A DNA stretch of 23,444 nucleotides from an uncultured Rikenellaceae bacterium (GCA_904501625.1 CAJGBR010000020.1:1-23444), one strand, 5' to 3'. Positions 7,601 to 15,565 are shown, counted from the first letter of the stretch. Numbers and translations are program-made. Notes: generated by a model from the sequence alone, not told the origin.

Positions 7601-8378
7601 AACATATCTTGAGCAGTTGCTGAGATATGGAAACCGTGTGCAGTTTGAGAAAAACAATGCACAACAGAGTCTGTTTGGCGGAATGGAAAGTGGAAGTGTT
7701 CAGCACCCTGAAATACCGACTGATGTGCCTTGGAGCAAACTTGAAACACTAAAACAAGAACGTGAAGTAATCGGAATATATCTTTCAGCTCACCCGTTGA
7801 ATTCGTATGATTACCTGATAAAACGGTACTGCAATATGGAAATCGGAGCTTTTGCAGATTTGAAAACCATCGAAGGAATGGAATTTACAATTGCAGGAAT
7901 GGTAACAAAGGTACAGAATTTGATGACAAAGACTACGGGTAAACCGTATGGTCGGTTTACTATAGAGGATTATTCTGATTCATATGAGTTTGTTTTGTAT
8001 AGTAAGGACTATGAGCAGTATCGTCCGTATCTGTATGAAGATTATTTCTTGGCAATAAAAGGACGAGTTCAAAAGCATCCATACCGTGATGGGGAACTTG
8101 AAGTGAAGATTACCTCGATAGCTACACTTGACGAGGTGGCAAAAACATTTAAGGATATTTATATTACGTTGTTGATAGATGAAATATCGGATTCTACGAT
8201 TACGGTGCTTGAAGATGCATTCGAAAAATTCAAGGGTGATGTACCGGTGAAGTTCCGAATTTTCGATACAAAGAACGATATATTTCTGCCAATGATTTCT
8301 CGTTCTACGAAAATAAAATTAACAAATGAATTATTCTCATTGTTAGATAGTTATAACATAAATTATACATTCAAATAA
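4671..8378 (+). CDS. dnaE: DNA polymerase III subunit alpha
   Basis: The replicative polymerase, 1235 residues. The N-terminal PHP domain keeps the metal-ligand motifs HLHLH (6-10), ITDHGNMYG, LGCEVY, DHL, ACLGGE, LQSH and TNDVHF. This differs from E. coli DnaE, where several are lost, so a metal-binding and perhaps proofreading-capable PHP domain is possible. The C-family polymerase core has GPGRGSAAGS (about 438-447), the catalytic aspartates in PDIDIDF (about 480-486) and the third in MDFLGL (about 636). GVHACGVII and the fingers follow. Helix-hairpin-helix and OB-fold (FTIAGMVTKV, about 1070) domains close the protein. Length and order are normal for Bacteroidetes. It has its own promoter, and trxA follows in the same direction. 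Confidence 0.97.
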   Translation: MGNFTHLHLHTQYSILDGAAAIKPLMKRVKELGMTSVAITDHGNMYGVKLFHKEALAAGIKPILGCEVYVASGSRFEKTGKNDRGGDHLILLAKNHIGYTNLVKLVSYSWTEGLYYKPRVDKELIERYHEGLICASACLGGEIPQAIMRGDMKVAEESVLWFKNIFGNDYYLELQSHFSTNPLVNNDNVWARQQEVNKVLIEFSKRFDIKLIATNDVHFIKAEDCEAHDRLICLNTDSDIDDPKRMRYTGQEFLKSYDQMLELFPDHPEALENTMAIADSVEVYSLDHKPYMPNFPLPENFELYTDVVGCSYLKSVEKIVKGAKDEEKRQRLKQIYDELKECVDRCQTINDLDKVAAMFADRVDDSETLLVLAKQFVYLEYLTWEGAKVRYGENVREIPECAERISFELATIEWMGFPGYFLIVWDFIRAAREMNVSVGPGRGSAAGSVVAYCLTITNIDPLKYGLLFERFLNPERISMPDIDIDFDEDGRADVMKYVVDKYGKSRVAQIITFGTMAAKMAIKDVARVQKLALSESNRLAKMVPERPGISLADAFKEVPELSAERESENQLIRSTLSYAQTLEGSVRQTGVHACGVIIGKDDLENYIPLAKQKDAELFVVQYDGKHVEDVGLLKMDFLGLKTLSIIKDALENIELSTGEVIDIDKIPLDDAETYQLYSRGETTGLFQFESPGMKKHLRNLKPNRFEDLIAMNALYRPGPMEYIPNFIARKQGSEPISYDLPEMEADLSNTYGITVYQEQVMLLSQRLAGFTKGQADTLRKAMGKKKIDVLNKMKDDFIAGVQARNYDPSICEKIWHDWEEFAKYAFNKSHATCYAYVSYQTAYLKTHYPSQFMAALLSRNLSDRKKISFFMDECKRMGISVFGPDVNESLHKFSVDKARNVRFGLAAVSGVGEAAAENIIQTRISGGPYKSIYDFMERVNLHSVNKKCMEELCRAGAFDSIAGFERSKFFAQDAKGVTYLEQLLRYGNRVQFEKNNAQQSLFGGMESGSVQHPEIPTDVPWSKLETLKQEREVIGIYLSAHPLNSYDYLIKRYCNMEIGAFADLKTIEGMEFTIAGMVTKVQNLMTKTTGKPYGRFTIEDYSDSYEFVLYSKDYEQYRPYLYEDYFLAIKGRVQKHPYRDGELEVKITSIATLDEVAKTFKDIYITLLIDEISDSTITVLEDAFEKFKGDVPVKFRIFDTKNDIFLPMISRSTKIKLTNELFSLLDSYNINYTFK

Positions 8379-8408
8379 AAAATAGTTTTTTCTTTCGCAA
8401 AGAATTTA

Positions 8409-8416
8409 TACATTTG
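8409..8416 (+). promoter_or_regulatory. Promoter -7 box of trxA
   Basis: TACATTTG fits TAnnTTTG. The T-rich stretch at 8385-8390 stands where the -33 box should be. A leader of about 30 nt would result. No terminator is seen between dnaE and this box, so read-through from dnaE is also possible. Confidence 0.5.
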
Positions 8417-8451
8417 CAATAAATATGATAAACAAATAAATTTTACTCATT

Positions 8452-8766
8452 ATGGCACTTGAAATAACTAATAATAATCTTGACGAATTGATCGCAAGTG
8501 GAAAACCTGTTGTCATTGATTTTTGGGCAGAATGGTGTGGTCCTTGCAGAATGTTGACTCCGGTTGTTGAAGAACTTGCTGAGCAGTATGCAAACGATGT
8601 GATTATCGGAAAATGCAACGTTGATGATAACAACGATATCTCGATGAAATACGGTATCCGTAACATTCCGACCGTGATTTTCTTGAAAGATGGTCAAGTT
8701 GTAGATAAACAAGTGGGTGCTTGCAATAAAGCAGTTCTCGAAGACAAGATTAAAAAATTGATGTAG
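8452..8766 (+). CDS. trxA: Thioredoxin
   Basis: A 104-residue cytosolic thioredoxin that reduces protein disulfides, receiving electrons from thioredoxin reductase. The active site WCGPC has C29 and C32, preceded by the buried aspartate D23 (VIDFWAEW). The conserved cis-proline lies at P73 in NIPTVIFLKDG. Length and motif order are those of classical Trx1, and there is no signal peptide. Two extra cysteines (C55, C91) lie outside the active site. It lies downstream of dnaE and is followed by two hairpins. Confidence 0.95.
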   Translation: MALEITNNNLDELIASGKPVVIDFWAEWCGPCRMLTPVVEELAEQYANDVIIGKCNVDDNNDISMKYGIRNIPTVIFLKDGQVVDKQVGACNKAVLEDKIKKLM

Positions 8767-8777
8767 TATCAAAATTT

Positions 8778-8809
8778 AAAGGCTGCTCCATTGGGGGCAG
8801 CCTTTGTTA
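8778..8809 (+). terminator. Rho-independent terminator of trxA
   Basis: The arms 8778-8789 and 8794-8805 form a stem of about 12 bp (core AAAGGCTGC/GCAGCCTTT) with the loop ATTG, and a short T-rich tail follows. It begins 11 nt after the trxA stop. Confidence 0.75.
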
Positions 8810-8818
8810 TATAAAATT

Positions 8819-8851
8819 AAAAGAGGGATCCAATGAATCCCTCTTTTTTTT
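8819..8851. terminator. Bidirectional terminator between trxA and the CoA-transferase gene
   Basis: AAGAGGGAT (8821-8829) pairs with ATCCCTCTT (8837-8845) around a 7-nt loop, followed by a run of eight T on the plus strand (8844-8851). On the minus strand the mirror stem is followed by TTTTAATTTTA, so it can also end the operon arriving from the right, whose last stop codon is at 8855-8857. Confidence 0.8.
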
Positions 8852-8854
8852 AGA

Positions 8855-10150
8855 TTAGTCGCGAGCCATAATATTTAAGAATGCTCGTCCGTATCTTTCA
8901 GCAGCTTCACGTTCGAGAGCTTCGCGTGCAGACGGATGTGCAATTGCGATAAGAGCCTTTGCACGTTCTGCCAGATTCTTGCCTTTCAGGTATGCGATAC
9001 CGTACTCTGTTACGATATATTGAGCCTGAGCACGAGTCGTTACTACGCCACCACCCGGAGTCAGCACAGGTGCAATTTTCGAGTGACCTGAGTTGGTTGC
9101 TGCAGGCAGTGCAATAATTGCTTTACCACCAGGAGAAAGCATTGCTCCGTACATAAAGTCGTGTTGTCCACCGAATCCCGAGAAGATATATGTACCGATT
9201 GAGTCTGCACAGATCTGACCTGTCAGGTCAACTTCCAATGCTGAGTTAATTGCCATTACATCTGGATTTTGTCCGATGACCCACGGGTTATTTGTCCACG
9301 CAACGTCTTTCATCAGTACTGATGGGTTGTTGTCAACATAGTCGTACAGTTTTTTCGAACCGAGTACCAACGTCGCAACCGAAACACCACGTTCGATAAC
9401 CTTGCGAGAGTTGTCGATTGCTCCACATTCAATCAACTCGACTGAACCTTCAGTCAGTGCTTCGGTGTGGAGACCCAAATGTTTGTGATCTCTCAAAGCA
9501 GACATTGCAGCATTGGGAATTCCACCTACGCCAATCTGCAGAGTTGCTCCGTTCGGAACTAATGAGGCAACATTTTCACCGATTTTTTGTTCTATTTCGC
9601 TTGGCGCGGCAAATGACAATTCAACCAAACCGTCGTCTGCTTTTACACAGGCAGCGAATCTTGAAGAGTGAATACGTCCGTCACCAAATGTGCGAGGGAT
9701 ATTCGGATTAATCTGAGCGATAATTTTCTTGGCACATTCTGTTGCCGAAACGGTCAGGTCAAGTCCCACACCCAACGAGCAGTAGCCGTGTTCATCGGGT
9801 TCAGATACGTTCAACAGAACGGTGTCTAGAGGAATTTCTCCACTACGAAAATATGTCGGAATTGTTCCCAGAAAAGAGGGAATATATTGACCATAACCCT
9901 CTTTGATGGTTTTTCTCAGGTTGTCGCCAACAAAGAAACTGTTGATTATGAAGTTTTCTCGGTGTTCGGGTCTGCCCCATACTGCATCACCGAGGATAAA
10001 GGCACTATAAATATATGTACCTTTCAACTCTTCGCTGCGACGACACATCGCGTTGACCAAGGTTTGTGGAACCGAAGTCGAATGAATGAATACTCGTTCA
10101 CCCGGATTAATCAATTTTACTGCTTCGTCTGCAGTTACATAATTCAGCAT
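8855..10150 (-). CDS. Acetyl-CoA hydrolase/CoA-transferase family protein
   Basis: A 431-residue class I CoA-transferase of the Cat1/4-hydroxybutyrate CoA-transferase type. Such enzymes move CoA between carboxylic acids through a glutamyl-CoA thioester. Motifs seen are GVGGIPNA (207-214), LGLHTE with the probable catalytic E230, GFGGQHDFMYGA (325-336) and the C-terminal TEYGIAYLKGK (381-391). Full length, cytosolic. It is the last gene of a four-gene operon and starts 9 bases after the aminotransferase stop. From this context I infer that it exchanges CoA between arylacetyl-CoA and acetate or another short acid, either releasing arylacetates or activating them. Family members also act on succinate, butyrate and propionate, so the substrate is not fixed by sequence. 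Confidence 0.85.
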   Translation of the reverse strand: MLNYVTADEAVKLINPGERVFIHSTSVPQTLVNAMCRRSEELKGTYIYSAFILGDAVWGRPEHRENFIINSFFVGDNLRKTIKEGYGQYIPSFLGTIPTYFRSGEIPLDTVLLNVSEPDEHGYCSLGVGLDLTVSATECAKKIIAQINPNIPRTFGDGRIHSSRFAACVKADDGLVELSFAAPSEIEQKIGENVASLVPNGATLQIGVGGIPNAAMSALRDHKHLGLHTEALTEGSVELIECGAIDNSRKVIERGVSVATLVLGSKKLYDYVDNNPSVLMKDVAWTNNPWVIGQNPDVMAINSALEVDLTGQICADSIGTYIFSGFGGQHDFMYGAMLSPGGKAIIALPAATNSGHSKIAPVLTPGGGVVTTRAQAQYIVTEYGIAYLKGKNLAERAKALIAIAHPSAREALEREAAERYGRAFLNIMARD

Positions 10151-10159
10151 TGTATTCTT

Positions 10160-11470
10160 TTATTTATGATTTTCTTCGAAAATTTTCATTCTCTCTTCAA
10201 GGATATCGTATTGATGTTCCTTGATGTTAGATGTACAAGCACGCAATCCGTGTTGTTTCGAACCGCAGGTTGATAATGAAATTGCACTCACACCATAAGA
10301 TGCCAACTCTTGCATCAATTCTCCACAAGTCATTCCGGGATAGCTGATTGTGAAATAGAATCCGTCACTTACCAATTCTTCGAGATCCTTGTCGTAAGTG
10401 ATTGTGAATCCGTGATCTTGGAATATCTTTTTCAACTTCATAGCTCGGCGACCATATTCTGCCACGTCGCTTACGAAATCGAGATTCTTGTCGCACGCAG
10501 CCTTGAACATTGCTGCCAGAGCATATTGTGCAGTGTGAGTTACGCCTGAACTCAAAGTGTAGAGAATCATATAGATAAATGTACGTCCGAATTCTGCCAT
10601 TCCATAACGTTCTGCAAGTGCATCATATTTTCTGTTGTATAGATTATCAGAGATTGCAACAGTTGCGATACGTTGGCCTGCGTAACTGAAGATTTTAGAA
10701 CCTGAAATCATCATAACCCAGTTTTTGCAATATTTTGCCACTGTCGGTTGGAACGGAGCTTCAAACGGAGTGTTCATTTTACGACGGCTGTCCATTGCCA
10801 GGTAAGCCAAATCTTCGAGAACGATAACATCGTATTTATCAGCCAATTCGCCGATAATTTGCAATTCAGATTCAGTAAGGCAAATCCACGCAGGGTTGTT
10901 TGGGTTTGAGTAGATTACAGCTGAAATTCTGCCAGTTGAGAAATAACTTTCAAGTTTTTCTCTCAGTTTTTCACCGCGATATTCATAGACATCGAAATTT
11001 TCGCTACGATAGCCCATAACTTTGAGTTGGGTCTTTTGTACTGAGAATCCCGGGTCGATAAACAAGATTGTATCCTTTTTAGGATCGATTTGTCCGCACA
11101 ACATAAATGCTGCGTAAGAGCCTTGCATTGAGCCTGTTGTCGGAACACAACCTTGAGGATTTACATCTACGTCAATGAATGCTTTGATGAAACGTGAAGT
11201 TTCAGCCTTGAGTTCGGGAATACCATCAATTGCAGGATAAATCGCAGCTGCACCACTATCAAGAGCAGCCTTTTCAGCTTCGATACCTACGGTTGGAGGT
11301 TTAAGACCCGGAACACCCATCTCCATATGAATGAATTCTACACCGGTCGCTTTTTCGATATCATTTGCAACCTTTACGACTTGGCGAATGGTTGCATTAT
11401 TAAAATCTGAAATCATATTGTCAGCAAGAACCTTGCTGACAATGTTTTTATCAATAGGAGTTGGTTTCAT
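10160..11470 (-). CDS. Class I/II PLP-dependent aminotransferase, probably aromatic amino acid specific
   Basis: A 436-residue fold-type I aminotransferase. It shows the substrate-strand MEMGVPGLKPP (49-59), the block SNPNNPAW (188-195) with its conserved asparagine, the cofactor-ring aspartate in LEDLAY (D220), and the Schiff-base lysine in SGSKIFSYAGQR (K259). The reaction is amino acid plus 2-oxo acid exchange. The gene shares one base with iorB (TAATG), so translation is coupled to the enzyme that uses its 2-oxo acid product. This makes phenylalanine, tyrosine or tryptophan the likely substrates. This is inference from context; the family as a whole also includes alanine and aspartate enzymes. 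Confidence 0.82.
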   Translation of the reverse strand: MKPTPIDKNIVSKVLADNMISDFNNATIRQVVKVANDIEKATGVEFIHMEMGVPGLKPPTVGIEAEKAALDSGAAAIYPAIDGIPELKAETSRFIKAFIDVDVNPQGCVPTTGSMQGSYAAFMLCGQIDPKKDTILFIDPGFSVQKTQLKVMGYRSENFDVYEYRGEKLREKLESYFSTGRISAVIYSNPNNPAWICLTESELQIIGELADKYDVIVLEDLAYLAMDSRRKMNTPFEAPFQPTVAKYCKNWVMMISGSKIFSYAGQRIATVAISDNLYNRKYDALAERYGMAEFGRTFIYMILYTLSSGVTHTAQYALAAMFKAACDKNLDFVSDVAEYGRRAMKLKKIFQDHGFTITYDKDLEELVSDGFYFTISYPGMTCGELMQELASYGVSAISLSTCGSKQHGLRACTSNIKEHQYDILEERMKIFEENHK

Positions 11471-12054
11471 TATTTTGTTGTTTGTTCGGCAGCAGATCGA
11501 CCAGCGCGGAGTGCTTTCAAGTTAGTTTCAACGATTTCTTCACCTTTACGACCGAAGATACGACGAATTCCGTCTTCGAGTTTTTCCATTTCGATGCCGA
11601 GGAATGGTGATGCAGCTCCGAGCAATATGATGTTTGCTGAACGGCTTGACTGCAATTCTTCAGCCATTTTGTCGACATCGAGCAACACTACGTTCGAATG
11701 TTTTTTCAATTCGTCCAAAATAGCCTGATGGTCAGGATAGTTCGGAATGTTTACGAACGGAGTGGTATTTGTGATAATCCAACCTGTCGGAGCAAGATAG
11801 TTTATATATCTCAGTGCTTCCATTGGTTCGAGTGAGATGATGATGTCAGCTTTGCCAAGTGCGATCAAATCTGAGTGGATCGGGTCTGATGAAATACGAA
11901 GATTTGATTGAACATCACCGCCACGTTGACTCATACCGTGAACTTCGGCTTGTTTGATGTAGAGACCTTCGTTAAGGGCAGCTTCGCCGATTACTGTTGC
12001 GATCGAGAGAATACCTTGACCGCCAACGCCTGAAAGAATCATATCTGTTTTCAT
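11470..12054 (-). CDS. iorB: Indolepyruvate:ferredoxin oxidoreductase, beta subunit
   Basis: A 194-residue gamma-domain subunit of the 2-oxoacid:ferredoxin oxidoreductase family. Typical sequence is the N-terminal LSGVGGQGIL (7-16), then AEVHGMSQRGGDVQSNLRI with the conserved arginine-glycine turn, and the TNTTPF strand in the middle. With IorA it oxidatively decarboxylates aryl-pyruvates to arylacetyl-CoA, passing electrons to ferredoxin. It starts 4 bases after iorA and overlaps the aminotransferase by one base, so all three are made from one message. Confidence 0.92.
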   Translation of the reverse strand: MKTDMILSGVGGQGILSIATVIGEAALNEGLYIKQAEVHGMSQRGGDVQSNLRISSDPIHSDLIALGKADIIISLEPMEALRYINYLAPTGWIITNTTPFVNIPNYPDHQAILDELKKHSNVVLLDVDKMAEELQSSRSANIILLGAASPFLGIEMEKLEDGIRRIFGRKGEEIVETNLKALRAGRSAAEQTTK

Positions 12055-12058
12055 TAGA

Positions 12059-13657
12059 TTACTGCTTTTTGTTTTTCAAGTGACGTTTCAATGTTTGGAT
12101 ACATTCGCGGCGAGGAATCAGAACTGATACTCCTTTGTATTCGATTTCTTCGCGAATGATTTGTTTCATTTCTTCGTAGTTCTTTGGCAGCGGAGTCATA
12201 ACACGGATATGTTCTTCTTCAACACCAAGTCCGCGACAGATCGCTTCGAGTTTACCTGTACCTGCTGAATCCTGACCACCTGTCATACCTGTTGTGAGGT
12301 TATCTGAGATGATGATTGTTACGTTGGCTTTATCGTTAACGCAATCAAGCAGACCTGTCATACCTGAGTGGGTGAAGGTCGAGTCGCCGATTACGGCTAC
12401 TGCTGGGAATTGGCCTGCATCTGATGCTCCTTTTGCCATTGTGATCGAAGCACCCATTTCTACACAAGTGTCGATTGAACGGAATGGAGGCATTGCTCCG
12501 AGTGTATAGCAACCGATATCTGCGAATACTTTGTGGTTTGGATATTCGTTATTAAGGACTTCGTTCAGAGTTGTGTACATATCGCGGTGTCCGCAACCTT
12601 GGCACAATGCCGGAGGACGAGGTACTACGATTTCACATTTGCCGGCTGTCGGATTTTCCGGGAGATCAAGAGCTTTGCGAACACAGTCGGGTGAGAGTTC
12701 GCCTGTACGCGGAAGAGTTCCATCGAGGCGGCCTCGTACTGTAACGCCCATTCCGAGTAATCCTTTGAGTTGTTCTTCTACCATTGGTTGACCCTCTTCG
12801 ATGACCATAATTTCATCACATTGGCTAACCAGTTTTGCGATCATTTTCTTTGGCAGAGGATATTGAGAAATCTTGACAACAGGATATTTGCAGCCTTCAG
12901 GGCAATTTTCCATTAAGTAATTGTAGCCGATACCGCAAGCGATGATACCGATAGATTTATCTTCGCCGTCAATGTATTTATTGAATCCTGATGTTTCGCT
13001 TTCTTCTTCGAGTTCGTTTTGGAGTGAGAGTAATTCGACATAGCGAGCACGTGAGTTTGCCGGCAACAGAATCCATTGTTTTGAGTTTTCTGGTGGGCAG
13101 CAGCTGTTTTGTTCGCGAACTTCGCCAACTTTAACTACGGCACGAGAGTGAGCCAAACGTGTTGTAACTCGCATCAGTACTGGAATTCTGTAACGTTCTG
13201 AAACTTCATATCCGTAAGATGTCATATCGTATGCCTCTTGTTGAGTTGAAGGTTCCATCATTGGAATGAAGGCAAAACGTCCGTAGTGACGTGAGTCTTG
13301 TTCGTTTTGAGAAGAGTGCATTGATGGGTCATCGGCAGCAACAACGATAAGACCACCGTTGGTGCCTGACATTGCACTGTTTACGAATGGGTCGGCAGCA
13401 ACGTTCATACCGACGTGTTTCATACAAACCAAAGCACGTTTGCCCATAAAAGACATACCGAGTGCAGCCTCCATAGCAGTCTTTTCGTTAGTGCTCCAAG
13501 TGCGGTGGATTCCGCGTTCTGCAGCCAACTTGTTGAGTTGAATGAATTCAGTAATTTCTGTAGACGGAGTGCCTGGATAAGCATATACACCGGATAGGCC
13601 GGCATTTATTGCGCTCAGAGCAATTGCTTCGTCTCCCAATAAGAGTTCTTTTTTCAT
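12059..13657 (-). CDS. iorA: Indolepyruvate:ferredoxin oxidoreductase, alpha subunit, without ferredoxin domain
   Basis: The thiamine-diphosphate subunit of indolepyruvate:ferredoxin oxidoreductase. It has the pyrimidine-side domain with AYPGTPSTE (26-34) and NEKTAMEAALGMS, a middle domain, and the TPP-binding half with CQGCGHRD (352-359) and GDSTFTHSG (424-432) through ISDN (450-453). The protein has 532 residues and ends at a basic tail after VLIPRREC. Archaeal IorA proteins of about 600 residues continue into two [4Fe-4S] cluster motifs, and none is present here. The reading frame ends cleanly with iorB 4 bases on, so this is not a frameshift product. Its own promoter lies 30-60 bases upstream. 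Confidence 0.92.
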   Translation of the reverse strand: MKKELLLGDEAIALSAINAGLSGVYAYPGTPSTEITEFIQLNKLAAERGIHRTWSTNEKTAMEAALGMSFMGKRALVCMKHVGMNVAADPFVNSAMSGTNGGLIVVAADDPSMHSSQNEQDSRHYGRFAFIPMMEPSTQQEAYDMTSYGYEVSERYRIPVLMRVTTRLAHSRAVVKVGEVREQNSCCPPENSKQWILLPANSRARYVELLSLQNELEEESETSGFNKYIDGEDKSIGIIACGIGYNYLMENCPEGCKYPVVKISQYPLPKKMIAKLVSQCDEIMVIEEGQPMVEEQLKGLLGMGVTVRGRLDGTLPRTGELSPDCVRKALDLPENPTAGKCEIVVPRPPALCQGCGHRDMYTTLNEVLNNEYPNHKVFADIGCYTLGAMPPFRSIDTCVEMGASITMAKGASDAGQFPAVAVIGDSTFTHSGMTGLLDCVNDKANVTIIISDNLTTGMTGGQDSAGTGKLEAICRGLGVEEEHIRVMTPLPKNYEEMKQIIREEIEYKGVSVLIPRRECIQTLKRHLKNKKQ

Positions 13658-13685
13658 ATCTGTTTTTGGTATTTGTTTCTGTCTG

Positions 13686-13715
13686 CAAATTTACTTAAAT
13701 TTATTCAGAAACAAA
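13686..13715 (-). promoter_or_regulatory. Promoter of the iorA operon
   Basis: On the minus strand TAAATTTG (13693-13686) as -7 and TTTG (13715-13712) as -33, 18 bp apart. The leader before the ATG at 13657 would be about 22 nt. It lies just beyond the terminator hairpin of the preceding gene. Confidence 0.7.
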
Positions 13716-13761
13716 AATATAAAACAATAAATACAACAAACTATCACAGTTTATTGTATTT
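13715..13761 (-). terminator. Rho-independent terminator of the acyltransferase gene
   Basis: The arms 13729-13742 and 13748-13761 pair over 14 bp (one G-U on the minus strand) around the 5-nt loop GTGAT. The minus strand then runs into ATTGTTTTATATTTTTG. The stem is AT-rich but long. It lies 21 bases after the stop at 13783 and isolates the ior operon. Confidence 0.7.
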
Positions 13762-13782
13762 ATCGTATACATATTTCTAGTA

Positions 13783-15546
13783 TCAGTTTCTGAATCTTGC
13801 GAGGACGTCAATATCGAGTTCTTTGGATAGCATCGCGATTTTAGCCTCAGGAATATTGTTTATATCCAGTAACATCAGCGAATCAATTGCGTTATTGAAC
13901 TCGGGATCGATATTGAAACCAATGATTTTGCCGTTAAGTTGAAGATACTTTTTCAACAGAATTGGAGTCCCGAAACGGTTGTTATTCATATCAAGTACCA
14001 ACTTGTCTATCAAATCTATAGAGTCGATATTTGAGATAGATTCATTATCAAATTTTTTCTTGCCGAGATTTGCAAGTCCGATACGCGGAGTAATTAATCG
14101 ACCTATTTCATTATCAAAGTGTTGATTCTGTAAATAGTTTATAATCATCAGTTTTGATGAGTCGTTCAATTTTCCGGACATTGTTACGGGGCCCATCAGG
14201 TATCGATAGTGGCTGTTTCTCAGTAGAATATGGAGAATGCCTTTCCAAAGCAGTAATAATGATTGTGATTTTCGTTGGTATTTCTTGACGATAAACGAAC
14301 GGCCGAGTTCTATTGTCTGGCTCAGTGTTTCACCGAGTTCGGGTGAGAGCTTGAATAGTGTATCGGTATAGAATCCCGAGATGCCGAAATTTTCCATTAT
14401 TTCGTTACCCATACCAACGCGGTATGCACCCACTATCTGTTGGTCTTTGTTATCCCAAACGAACATATGACGATAGTAAAGGTCAAATCGGTCTGTATCA
14501 ATGGTTTGATTTGTGCCTTCACCTACTTGTCTGAATGTGATTTCGCGGAGTCGGCCTATCTCATACATTATATTCGGAATAATCGTTGACGAGGTAAAAT
14601 AGACCGAATAGTTCCCGTGGTCGAATAGTTTGAATTCATCGAGAGTTTTAATCTCTTCCTGCAATTTTTCGGGGGGAATCGGGTCGATGATATCAACGCT
14701 GTTCATTGCTGATTGAATGTCCACCGGAGTATCATCTTCGGTGGAGGGTTCACTCAGACAGTAGACATTGGTTCTGATATATTTTCCGAGTGCAGTTGCA
14801 TTCGCGAATTCTCCTTGGCGACGAGGTTGAATTGTCGAACCGATGCGAACTCGGACATCTGCATTTTGTTTGTTTACAGTCTCGTGAGGAATCATCGCGG
14901 TTCTCAGTACCGGATGAATCTGTCCGAGCAGATGGAACATTTTGCTATTGTGTGCCGTAATATGAACTGGTACGATTGGAATAGACAATTTGTGAATGAA
15001 TCTCAAAATTGAAGAGCCCCATTCTTTATCTTTGATTTGACCGAATGGGTGTTTGTAGGTTGAGATTTCGCCTGCTGGAAAAATCACGAGAGCTCCGCCG
15101 TTTTTGACATAATCCATACAAGTTCTGATTCCGCCCACGTTGCGTGCCGAATGGCTGTCAAAAGGATTGACCTCGATGAAAAAATCTTTTAGTGTTTTGA
15201 TTCGGGACAAGAGCATATTGCCCATAAACTTGACATCCGGGCGTACTTTGCTCAGAAGGTGTATCAGTATCAAACCGTCGAGAGTGCCTGTCGGGTGATT
15301 GGATACGATGACTAGCGGTCCTGAGGTTGGAATATTGGCGAGTTCTTCATCTGAGGCGGTTACCGAAATGTTTAGTTGCTCGATGTATTTCGTTGCCATT
15401 TCGCTTCCGTTGTATTGGCTCAGTCCGTCATACAGCTTATTGAGTTTGTTCAGTCCGAGGATACTCATCGCAGTTTGTGATATCATTTTACCGAGAAAAT
15501 TATCACCCACCAAATAAAGTTCTTCTTTGCGAACAATCTGCTCCAT
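13783..15546 (-). CDS. Bifunctional acyltransferase (PlsC-like plus OlsB/hemolysin-like), candidate glycine/ornithine-lipid synthase
   Basis: The 587-residue protein joins two acyltransferases. The N-terminal half (about 1-275) is a PlsC-like O-acyltransferase with VSNHPTGTLDG (81-91), the HX5D variant of the HX4D motif, and FPAGEIS (156-162). The C-terminal half (from about 305) begins YSVYFTSS and has IGRLREITFR and IVGAYRVGM, as in OlsB/hemolysin-type GNAT N-acyltransferases. Known parallels are OlsF, one chain that makes ornithine lipid, and the separate GlsB/GlsA pair that makes glycine lipids in Bacteroides. I infer that this enzyme N-acylates an amino acid with a 3-hydroxy fatty acid and then O-acylates that hydroxyl. 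Which amino acid is used cannot be told. It is transcribed alone between its own promoter and terminator. Confidence 0.8.
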   Translation of the reverse strand: MEQIVRKEELYLVGDNFLGKMISQTAMSILGLNKLNKLYDGLSQYNGSEMATKYIEQLNISVTASDEELANIPTSGPLVIVSNHPTGTLDGLILIHLLSKVRPDVKFMGNMLLSRIKTLKDFFIEVNPFDSHSARNVGGIRTCMDYVKNGGALVIFPAGEISTYKHPFGQIKDKEWGSSILRFIHKLSIPIVPVHITAHNSKMFHLLGQIHPVLRTAMIPHETVNKQNADVRVRIGSTIQPRRQGEFANATALGKYIRTNVYCLSEPSTEDDTPVDIQSAMNSVDIIDPIPPEKLQEEIKTLDEFKLFDHGNYSVYFTSSTIIPNIMYEIGRLREITFRQVGEGTNQTIDTDRFDLYYRHMFVWDNKDQQIVGAYRVGMGNEIMENFGISGFYTDTLFKLSPELGETLSQTIELGRSFIVKKYQRKSQSLLLLWKGILHILLRNSHYRYLMGPVTMSGKLNDSSKLMIINYLQNQHFDNEIGRLITPRIGLANLGKKKFDNESISNIDSIDLIDKLVLDMNNNRFGTPILLKKYLQLNGKIIGFNIDPEFNNAIDSLMLLDINNIPEAKIAMLSKELDIDVLARFRN

Positions 15547-15565
15547 AACTATAAGTTTTAGGTCA

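Noticed and set aside
8767..8851. The two consecutive hairpins after trxA as an attenuator or small RNA
   Set aside because: They lie between converging genes, each with a T-rich tail, and are fully explained as terminators for the two sides.
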